Of a stretch of DNA of 16,549 bases, positions 1-5,219 are shown one piece after another (the stretch's first letter is position 1; each line of letters opens with the position of its first letter). Source of the DNA: Deltaproteobacteria bacterium (lineage in GTDB: Bacteria; Myxococcota; Polyangia; Haliangiales; Haliangiaceae); the NCBI GenBank assembly GCA_018262455.1, contig JAGSPR010000300.1, forward strand, positions 1 to 16,549. The letters run 5' to 3'. The position numbers and the translations under genes were made by a program. The notes under the pieces were generated by a model. The model was not told the origin of the DNA, did not search any database, and saw nothing but the letters and a program-made list of their open reading frames with translations.

Positions 1-321
1 GATGTAGCTGTCGGCGAGGAGCACGAGCGCGTGCCCGCTCACCAGCGCGAGCGCGACCGGCGACAGCCAGCCGTGCAGCTCGATCGCGGGTGCGCGACCG
101 ATCCATCGATCGCCGGTGCGTGTCGACACGAGCAGCCCGAAGATCACGTCGAGCGCGAGCGCGACGAATGCGGTGAACCCGGTCGCGCGCGCCAGCACCC
201 ATGGCGCCGTGCCGCCCGGCCGCGGGATCGCGGTCACGAGCCAGCCGGCGCGGCTCGCGATCGCACCGAGCAGCGCGAGCACCACGAGCCCGATCACGAT
301 CCCCCGGATCACATCACGCAT
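1..321 (-). CDS. Ferric-reductase-like haem membrane protein, N-terminal fragment
   Basis: Partial gene: 107 codons are visible and the reading frame runs off the left edge. My translation shows three hydrophobic segments (about residues 5-22, 42-66 and 84-104). The third begins with H83 and contains H97, thirteen residues apart. This HX13H spacing is the haem-ligand pattern of ferric reductase/cytochrome b-type membrane domains, so the protein probably carries electrons across the inner membrane through b haems. The ATG at 319-321 lies inside the end of the apbE gene (8-nt overlap), so translation is probably coupled. A closer ATG at 312-314 is followed at once by a stop and cannot be used. 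The ApbE neighbour fits a flavin/haem electron-transfer unit. The second haem helix and any flavin/NAD(P)H domain would lie outside the window, so the exact subfamily is open. Confidence 0.72.
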   Translation of the reverse strand, partial: MRDVIRGIVIGLVVLALLGAIASRAGWLVTAIPRPGGTAPWVLARATGFTAFVALALDVIFGLLVSTRTGDRWIGRAPAIELHGWLSPVALALVSGHALVLLADSYI

Positions 322-1213
322 CCGCAACCTCCAGATCTCCGACGAGCAGGAGCGAGCCATCCCGCGTGACGAGCGCACCGCCGAGACCGGGTTGGCCGTC
401 GAGCCGGCGTGCGCCGTCGGTCGCCCCGAGCAGGAACACGACCTTGGCGAGGACGTCGGCCTGCTCGGCGGTGGCCGCGACGACGGTGACCTGCGCGAGA
501 TCCGAGCGCGACGGCTCGCCGGTGCGCGGATCGATCAGGTGATGCGCGGCACGGTCGCCGGCTCGCCAGCGCCGGCGATTGGGTGCGCTGGTCGCCACGG
601 CGCGATCACGGAGCCGCAAGGTCGCGAGCACGTGACGCGCGTCGGCCGGATCTTCGATCTCGACCAGCCAGCCGGTGCCGTCGGGGCCGTTGCCGCGGAG
701 CATCGCGTCACCGCCCGCATCGACCATCGCGGGCGCGGGCGCGAGGGCAGCCGCGTGATCGACGGTGCGTCCCTTGAGGAAGCCGCCGAGATCGATCGAC
801 AGGTGCGGCGGGCGGCGGACGAGCCGCGCGGGCTCGTCGATCGCGAGCTCGGCGAAGTGGGCGGGTGGAGCCCGCGCCGGTGGGGCGTCGTGATCGAGGG
901 TGCCCGGGGAGAACGAGCGGTCGTAGCCGGCCGCGCGGAGCGCCCCGCCGATCGTCGGATCGAACAGGCCCTCGGTCTCGACGACGTGGCGCCCGGCGGC
1001 GCACAGCAGCTCCATCAGCTCGCGCGACACCACCACCGATCCGGTCGCCCGGTTGAGCCTGCCGAGCTCGCTGTCAGCGACGAACCGGCTGAACCGCCGC
1101 TCGGTGTCGGCGAACAGCCGCGCGGCCTGCTGCGCCAGCCGCTGCTCGGCGGCCGGATCGAGCGTCGGCGCGGCGATCGCGACGTCGGTGTTCATCGCGC
1201 GGAACGCGAACAT
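314..1213 (-). CDS. apbE: FAD:protein FMN transferase (ApbE family)
   Basis: A 299-residue protein that covers the whole ApbE domain. Family members transfer FMN from FAD to a Thr/Ser of target flavoproteins in a Mg2+-dependent reaction. Motifs in order: the N-terminal FRAMNT (4-9), SELGRLN (48-54), FDPTIGG (84-90), DLGGFLKGRTVD (141-152), DAGGD (165-169), HHLIDPRTGEP (224-234) and, near the C-terminus, ADVLAKVVFLLG (252-263), the counterpart of the usual 'ADALAT' metal-site segment. The reading frame is open to 1501, but the extra 96 residues are Arg-rich and overlap the upstream gene. The ATG at 1211-1213 shares its A with the upstream stop (TGATG), which fixes the start. Oddity: there is no signal peptide or lipobox, although most Gram-negative ApbE proteins are periplasmic lipoproteins, so this one may act in the cytoplasm. 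No FMN-binding target domain lies in the window. Confidence 0.93.
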   Translation of the reverse strand: MFAFRAMNTDVAIAAPTLDPAAEQRLAQQAARLFADTERRFSRFVADSELGRLNRATGSVVVSRELMELLCAAGRHVVETEGLFDPTIGGALRAAGYDRSFSPGTLDHDAPPARAPPAHFAELAIDEPARLVRRPPHLSIDLGGFLKGRTVDHAAALAPAPAMVDAGGDAMLRGNGPDGTGWLVEIEDPADARHVLATLRLRDRAVATSAPNRRRWRAGDRAAHHLIDPRTGEPSRSDLAQVTVVAATAEQADVLAKVVFLLGATDGARRLDGQPGLGGALVTRDGSLLLVGDLEVADA

Positions 1214-1551
1214 CACGAGCTCCGGGTGCGCACCCGCAACGGGCGCGATGCGGGTGCACGGCGCGGCGTGGGGACCGCGACCACCGCCTCGCCGCGTGCC
1301 GCGAGCTCCCATCCCGGCGGCAGCGTCAGCACCGGGCGTTGCGCGACCGGCAGGTCGTCGAGCCACACCCCGCGGGTCGTCAGATCCGACGGCGCGCTGC
1401 GAGCCGGGCTCGCGGTCGGTGGACCTGGGGTGGTGTCCGCGATCGCGCGCCACGCGATCAGATAGACGCCGGCCAGCACGACGACGACGTACAGCCGCCA
1501 CTCGAGCGTCGTCAGCGGGAGGCGGGGCGGCGTGCGTGCGCGATCAGTCAT
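1213..1551 (-). CDS. Small single-span membrane protein in the apbE operon
   Basis: A 112-residue protein I do not recognise. A short basic N-terminus is followed by one strongly hydrophobic segment (about residues 19-36, rich in V, L and A). After it comes a roughly 75-residue Pro/Arg-rich region that would face the periplasm if the topology is N-in. It contains no Cys, no His pair and no SGAT-like flavinylation motif, so I see no reason to call it the ApbE substrate. The ATG at 1549-1551 overlaps the end of the upstream gene by 8 nt, and the stop overlaps the apbE start by 1 nt, so it belongs to a coupled operon. The frame is open to 1668, but the extra N-terminus is a Thr/Arg repeat read out of frame from the EDH repeat of the neighbour and is not real. 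Role unknown; possibly an assembly or anchoring partner of the redox operon. Confidence 0.7.
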   Translation of the reverse strand: MTDRARTPPRLPLTTLEWRLYVVVVLAGVYLIAWRAIADTTPGPPTASPARSAPSDLTTRGVWLDDLPVAQRPVLTLPPGWELAARGEAVVAVPTPRRAPASRPLRVRTRSS

Positions 1552-1909
1552 CGTCGTCTTCGTGATGGTCGTGAGGTCCGTGGTCCTCGTGGTCCTCGTG
1601 GTCCTCGTGAGCCTCGTGGTCCTCACGGTCCTCGCGGTCGTCGTGCATCGCGAGCTGGACCTCCGCATCGAGATCCGGCCCGGACGCCGGCGCCGGCGAG
1701 GGGGTGGGCTTGACCGGTACGAAGATCACCGGCGAGGTCGGTTCGGTGGGCCCCGCGGGTGCCGCTGGCACGAGCTCGGGTGGTCCGGCGGGGCGGAACC
1801 AGCCGAGCAGCGAGCCAGCGGTCACGCCGATCGCGATCGTGGTGGCAGTGGCCGCGGCGCCGACGGCCAGCGCCAGGCGGCGGGAAAGCGTGGGGGGATG
1901 ATCGGACAT
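1544..1909 (-). CDS. Membrane-anchored His/Asp/Glu-rich protein, putative metal binder
   Basis: A 121-residue protein. The start is the ATG at 1907-1909, with a GGAG sequence about 9 nt upstream. The N-terminal part has a basic stretch and one membrane segment (about residues 11-35). A Pro/Ala-rich linker follows (about 36-82). The protein ends in about 34 residues made almost only of D, E, H and R, with nine His in repeated E-D-H triplets and a closing run of four Asp. Such tails bind divalent or ferric metal in many proteins; here that is inferred from composition alone. It is the first gene of the operon, followed with overlap by the small membrane protein, apbE and the ferric-reductase-like gene, so a role in presenting metal to an envelope reductase is possible. 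It belongs to no named family I recognise, and the tail length may vary between strains because the DNA is repetitive. Confidence 0.75.
   Translation of the reverse strand: MSDHPPTLSRRLALAVGAAATATTIAIGVTAGSLLGWFRPAGPPELVPAAPAGPTEPTSPVIFVPVKPTPSPAPASGPDLDAEVQLAMHDDREDREDHEAHEDHEDHEDHGPHDHHEDDDD
1580..1642 (-). repeat. Seven-unit 9-bp coding repeat (Glu-Asp-His tail)
   Basis: Seven consecutive 9-bp units lie in the C-terminal coding part of the His/Asp/Glu-rich protein. On the plus strand the consensus unit is gtggtcctc. Units at 1580, 1589, 1598 and 1616 match it exactly, and those at 1607, 1625 and 1634 are variants. On the coding strand each perfect unit gives Glu-Asp-His. A period of three codons means gain or loss of units keeps the frame. 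Confidence 0.9.
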
Positions 1910-2075
1910 CGAGGGTTCTCCAGTTCCCCTCGTTGATGCGGCCGCCGGCGCGTCGAGTCCATCGTACGAACGTGGGATGCCCGTGCTTTGCGCGTACTTG
2001 CGCGCCGGTCGTCCCACGGAAGGTGGAGCGGTCAGGTCAGCGACACGCGTGGACGTCGCGCATCGTCGTCGTGCG

Positions 2076-2492
2076 CTACGGCTTGCGCTTCACGAGGACG
2101 TATTGAACGACGGTCTTGGCTCCCTTGGGCACCTCGCAGCCGCCCATCTTTCCACCCGTGATCGACTGAGGGCCGTAGGGCGCCTGGACGACGAGCTGTT
2201 CGGTTGGCTTGTCGCGGTCATCGAACCACGTGTACGAGGAGCCGCTGTCGTGGAACGTCTTCTCGTCGGTCCCCAGCTTGGACTTGAAGAACGCGAACAC
2301 AGTCTTCGGCTCGTCCGCCGTGTAGAACAACTGCGAGGCAGCGAATCCCTTCGTCGTGCAGAACAGCTGCGCTCCTGCGTACGCGGGGTAGCGTTTCGTG
2401 ATCAGCGCGGCCGGCTTGTCGTCCGCCACGGTCGGGCCTTCGCCAAGACTGAATGACAGGGCCACCAGGCCCACCACGAGCGTTCGCTTCAT
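2076..2492 (-). CDS. Small secreted protein of unknown function
   Basis: A 138-residue protein with a clear N-terminal signal peptide (MKR followed by a hydrophobic core; likely cleavage near residue 23, after TVA). The mature part has two Cys (C45 and C119) that could form a disulfide. It contains 'YTADEPKTVFAFFKSKLG' at about 57-74, then an aromatic WFDD segment and a basic C-terminus. This layout resembles small exported domains that pair a 'Tyr/Thr-Asp.. V.AFYK..LG' helix with a beta-sheet, but I cannot name a family. The start is secure: an AAGGAG sequence lies 6 nt before the ATG at 2490-2492. It stands alone on the minus strand, divergent from the gene at 2634 across 141 bp and separated by 166 bp from the redox operon. 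In that 166-bp gap I see no clear promoter, terminator or RNA gene. Confidence 0.8.
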   Translation of the reverse strand: MKRTLVVGLVALSFSLGEGPTVADDKPAALITKRYPAYAGAQLFCTTKGFAASQLFYTADEPKTVFAFFKSKLGTDEKTFHDSGSSYTWFDDRDKPTEQLVVQAPYGPQSITGGKMGGCEVPKGAKTVVQYVLVKRKP

Positions 2493-2633
2493 CGAGACTC
2501 CTTGGATGGATGCAGCTGCGCCAATACCACGGCGCGCGCCCGACGCGTCGCTGAGTCGAGCTCACTGTCAGCTTCCGAGGTCGCGCGATTTTCGCGAAGG
2601 AAATCCGCCGATCGACGAATGGTAGCTGTACCC

Positions 2634-3497
2634 ATGTCGAACCAGCTCGTGCGCGTCCTGCCTGCTCTCGCCGTCGTGCTCGCCGCGCCCCTCGCCCGGG
2701 CGCAACCGACGTGCACGGTGGCGGTCGTCCACGCGCCCGAGGCGGTCACCGCCGAGATCGAAGCGTGGATGCGCGCCGAGCCGCCTTGCCGGGTTGCCTT
2801 GCAGGTCCGCGCGGTCGCGACGGCCGACGGGTTGTACGTGATCGCGCAGGAGCCGTCGGGCAGGCTGCACGAGCGCGTCGTTCCCGACGGGCGTACCGCG
2901 GCGGTGCTCGTCGCGAGCTGGGCCGCCGACGATGGAGCCGCCGCCCCCGCGGTGGCGACGTCGGCGACGCCGGGGACGAGCGCGCCGGGGACGAGCGCGC
3001 CGGGGACGACCGCGGTGGTCGCAACGCGCCCGGTCGAACGCAGGTCGCGCCTCGTCGACATCGGCGGGATGTACAGCCTCACGCAGGACGGCACGTCGCT
3101 GCGGATCGGGATCGACGCGCTCGCCGTCGGCCCGATCAGGCTCGGGGCGGTGATCGCGCGCCAGACCACGACCTGGCACACCACCGACCCCGCGCTGCAG
3201 ACGACGGACCTCCAGCTGCTCGCGCGCGGGGCGACCGAGTACGCCTGGGGGGAGGTCTCGTTGCGTGGCGAGCTCGCGGCAGGCTTCGTTCGCTCGTCGG
3301 AATCGATGGCGTCCTCCCCGTCGGTCACCGGGCCGCTGGCGCAGGCGTCGCTCACCGTCGGTGGCTGGTTCACGCGTAACTGGCGGCTGCGCGGCGGGCC
3401 GCTCGTCGAGACCATGCTGGACGCGAGCTACCCGAGCGGCAACGTGCGGGGCGGGCTCGAGCTGCGCCTGTGGGTCGGCCTCGATCGGAGGCTGTGA
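2634..3497 (+). CDS. Exported protein, possible outer-membrane component, upstream of an ECF sigma factor
   Basis: A 287-residue protein from the ATG at 2634. Residues 1-23 are a signal peptide ending in ARA before Gln24. Residues 24-100 form a compact region with two Cys (C27, C52). A Pro/Gly/Thr/Ala linker (about 104-130) contains a 15-bp tandem repeat. Residues 138-287 alternate polar and hydrophobic residues, as in beta-strands ('LRIGIDALAVGPIRLGAVIARQTTTW', split here as strands at about 155-180), and end with 'LELRLWVGLDRRL', so the second half may be a small beta-barrel or sheet. An ATG at 2619 is an alternative start that adds five residues; a GAAGGA lies 17 nt upstream of it. The frame is open to 2502, but that extension is Arg/Ser-rich and unlikely. 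The stop is 7 nt before the sigma factor start, so the two are probably co-transcribed. Function unknown. Confidence 0.78.
   Translation: MSNQLVRVLPALAVVLAAPLARAQPTCTVAVVHAPEAVTAEIEAWMRAEPPCRVALQVRAVATADGLYVIAQEPSGRLHERVVPDGRTAAVLVASWAADDGAAAPAVATSATPGTSAPGTSAPGTTAVVATRPVERRSRLVDIGGMYSLTQDGTSLRIGIDALAVGPIRLGAVIARQTTTWHTTDPALQTTDLQLLARGATEYAWGEVSLRGELAAGFVRSSESMASSPSVTGPLAQASLTVGGWFTRNWRLRGGPLVETMLDASYPSGNVRGGLELRLWVGLDRRL
2971..3005 (+). repeat. 15-bp tandem repeat in a Pro/Thr linker
   Basis: The unit cggggacgagcgcgc occurs at 2971-2985 and 2986-3000, and the start of a third copy follows at 3001. It encodes the repeated linker peptide PGTSA in the exported protein. The repeat is in frame and of low complexity. 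Confidence 0.85.
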
Positions 3498-3504
3498 GCC
3501 AGCG

Positions 3505-4101
3505 ATGCGGCCGCTCCTCCGGATCGTACCGTTGCGCCGCCCCGGCACTGCCGTGTCCGAGCTCGGCGACGACGCGCTGATCGCCGCGGCCGCGACGGCG
3601 GATCCGGTCGCGCGGGCGGCCCTGTTCGAGCACAACGTCGACGCGATCCATCGCTTCGTCGCACGGATGTGGAGGGGCAACGCGGAGGTCGTCGACGATC
3701 TCGTGCAGGCAACGTTCCTCGCCGCGTATCGATCGATCGGCCGGTTCAGGCCGGGTGGGCGCGTGCGGTCGTGGCTGTACGGGATCGCCGCGAACGTCGT
3801 GCGCGACCACGCGCGCCGCGAAGGTAGGCGGCTGCGCGCGATGTCGACGATCGCTGACTGGTTCCGTGACGAGCCCATCGCCGCGATCGATCCGTGGGAT
3901 CGCGAACGCCTCGCGCGGTTGCCCGAGGCGATCGATGCGTTGCCGCACGATCTCAAGGCCGTGCTGGTGCTGGTCGATCTCGAGGGCCAGACGACGCGCG
4001 AGGCGGCGGCCGCGCTCGAGGTCCCGGAGGGGACGATCTGGCGCCGCGTCTATCACGCACGCCGGCGCGTCCGCGCGCTCGTCGATGAGGGTCGGCGATG
4101 A
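3505..4101 (+). CDS. RNA polymerase sigma factor, ECF (sigma-70) family
   Basis: A 198-residue protein with the two-domain layout of ECF sigma factors. Region 2 spans about residues 36-107: VVDDLVQATFLAAYRSIGRF (62-81, core-binding and melting segment) and VRSWLYGIAANVVRDHARRE (87-106, -10 recognition). Region 4 spans about 135-195 and holds the helix-turn-helix TTREAAAALEVPEGTIWRRVYHARRRVR (163-190, given here only as limits and key residues). No extra C-terminal domain is present. The ATG at 3505 lies 7 nt after the upstream stop, and a GGAGG at 3487-3491 is a plausible ribosome site. The frame is open back to 3265, but that part is antisense-like, Arg/Cys-rich and overlaps the upstream gene. 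The stop overlaps the next ATG by 4 nt (ATGA), which couples it to its anti-sigma factor. Its target promoters are not visible. Confidence 0.93.
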   Translation: MRPLLRIVPLRRPGTAVSELGDDALIAAAATADPVARAALFEHNVDAIHRFVARMWRGNAEVVDDLVQATFLAAYRSIGRFRPGGRVRSWLYGIAANVVRDHARREGRRLRAMSTIADWFRDEPIAAIDPWDRERLARLPEAIDALPHDLKAVLVLVDLEGQTTREAAAALEVPEGTIWRRVYHARRRVRALVDEGRR

Positions 4102-5105
4102 CCCGCTGTCCCGGTTCGGGTGCGCTCGCGGGCGCGGTGCTCGGCGGCGATGACGAGGTGACGCGCCACGCCGCGAGCTGCGAGCACTGCCGCGCGATCC
4201 TCGGCGAGCTCGGCGCGACCCGCGCGGCGCTCGCCACGCTGCCGGCGCCGGCGCTTTCCTCCGCCCGCCGCGCCGCGCTGGCCGATGCGGTCTCGATCTC
4301 GGCGGGCCAGATCAGTCTCCCCATCGAGCGCACGCCCCGGTTCGGCATCGTGGTCGGCGTTGCCTTCGCCGCCGCCTGCCTCGCGATCGTCGTGCTGCGG
4401 GGCGACCGGTCGGCGCCGGCGCCGGCTTCCGCGCTGGTGAGCGCCGCGCCTCTACCCCCGAACCGATCGCAGGTGACCGTGGTCCCGATCGTCGGCGAGC
4501 CGTCGGTGCAAGCGCTCGACGGCGCGACCTACGAGATCGAGCGCACGGGTTCACGCCGGACGATCCGCATCCGTGGCGGAGGTGGTCTGGTGATCGAATC
4601 GAGCATGCCCGTCGACGTCGAGCACGGCTCGTCGAAGGTGGCGCTGTCTCCCGGTCGCACCGAGCTCCGCACGCGGAGCGGCGCGATCTCCAGCGTCCAC
4701 GTGTTCGCAGGGACCGCGGAGATCTCGGACGGACCGCGGGTGACTCGGGTCGTCGCCGGGGAGACCTGGGCGCTGCCCGTCCCCGCCGAGCCGGCTCGCC
4801 CGCCCCGGCAGGACGCCGCCAGGCCCGTGCCGGATGCGCCGGCGATCACCAGCGGCAAGGAGTGGTTCCAGATCGGCTGGTTGGCCCTGCGCGAAGGCCG
4901 TCACGCCGACGCGCTCGCCGCGTTCGATCGCGCGGACGATCCGTCGATCGTCGAGGACGCCGCGTTCTGGGCCGCGTTCGCCGCCGAACGTGGGGGAGAT
5001 GCCGGGACCGCCCTCGGCCGGTTCGAGCAGTTCGCCCTCAGGTTCCCGCACTCCGACCGCGCCGCGGCCGCCGCCCTGCACGCGGCCCGGCTGCGGGGAC
5101 GTTGA
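4098..5105 (+). CDS. Anti-sigma factor with zinc-finger (ZAS), membrane segment, FecR-like and TPR-like parts
   Basis: A 335-residue protein. The N-terminus has C4 and the motif H24-x3-C28-x2-C31, the zinc-anti-sigma signature; such domains hold ECF sigma factors inactive. One membrane segment follows (about residues 82-100). Then comes a periplasmic region (about 125-225) of short beta-strands that includes VHVFAGTAEIS and VVAGETWALPV, typical of FecR-type sensor domains. After a Pro-rich spacer, residues 252-333 form two or three TPR-like helical pairs (FQIGWLALREGRHADALAAF; FWAAFAAERGGDAGTALGRF). Tetratricopeptides in the periplasm could sense a partner protein, possibly the exported product encoded at 2634. 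The gene overlaps the sigma factor by 4 nt, as sigma/anti-sigma pairs often do. The ZAS motif, the membrane segment and the gene order make the anti-sigma call strong; the FecR and TPR assignments rest on pattern only. Confidence 0.85.
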   Translation: MTRCPGSGALAGAVLGGDDEVTRHAASCEHCRAILGELGATRAALATLPAPALSSARRAALADAVSISAGQISLPIERTPRFGIVVGVAFAAACLAIVVLRGDRSAPAPASALVSAAPLPPNRSQVTVVPIVGEPSVQALDGATYEIERTGSRRTIRIRGGGGLVIESSMPVDVEHGSSKVALSPGRTELRTRSGAISSVHVFAGTAEISDGPRVTRVVAGETWALPVPAEPARPPRQDAARPVPDAPAITSGKEWFQIGWLALREGRHADALAAFDRADDPSIVEDAAFWAAFAAERGGDAGTALGRFEQFALRFPHSDRAAAAALHAARLRGR

Positions 5106-5168
5106 GCACGCGGCCGCAGGTCCCGAAACGGCCAGCGCGGCCAACCCGACCCAGAAGGCCGCGTTGAC

Positions 5169-5215
5169 CGCGCGAAGCGCGAGATCTGATCAGATCATCC
5201 GGTCAGATCATCCGG
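5169..5215. repeat. Small hairpin, 14-bp palindrome and 13-bp-spaced direct repeat between convergent genes
   Basis: The 114-bp gap between the convergent anti-sigma and FHA genes holds three elements. CGCGC-gaa-GCGCG (5169-5181) could form a short GC stem without a T run. GATCTGATCAGATC (5183-5196) is a perfect palindrome. The 12-mer cagatcatccgg occurs at 5191-5202 and again at 5204-5215. They could be part of a weak bidirectional terminator or a binding site, but neither is established. Confidence 0.5.
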
Positions 5216-5219
5216 GCGT

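Noticed and set aside
1214..1501. N-terminal extension of ApbE
   Set aside because: Arg-rich, overlaps the neighbour in another frame, and the overlapping TGATG gives a better start.
1580..1642. Short tandem repeats as a CRISPR array
   Set aside because: Units are 9 bp, contiguous and coding, without spacers; no cas genes are present.
1532..1936. Plus-strand frame with a Val/Leu-rich hydrophobic start
   Set aside because: The hydrophobic run is the antisense reading of the Glu-Asp-His repeat; the rest is Arg/Gly-rich.
2568..3956. Minus-strand frames opposite the exported protein and sigma factor
   Set aside because: The plus strand has a signal peptide and sigma regions 2 and 4; the minus frames have no domains.
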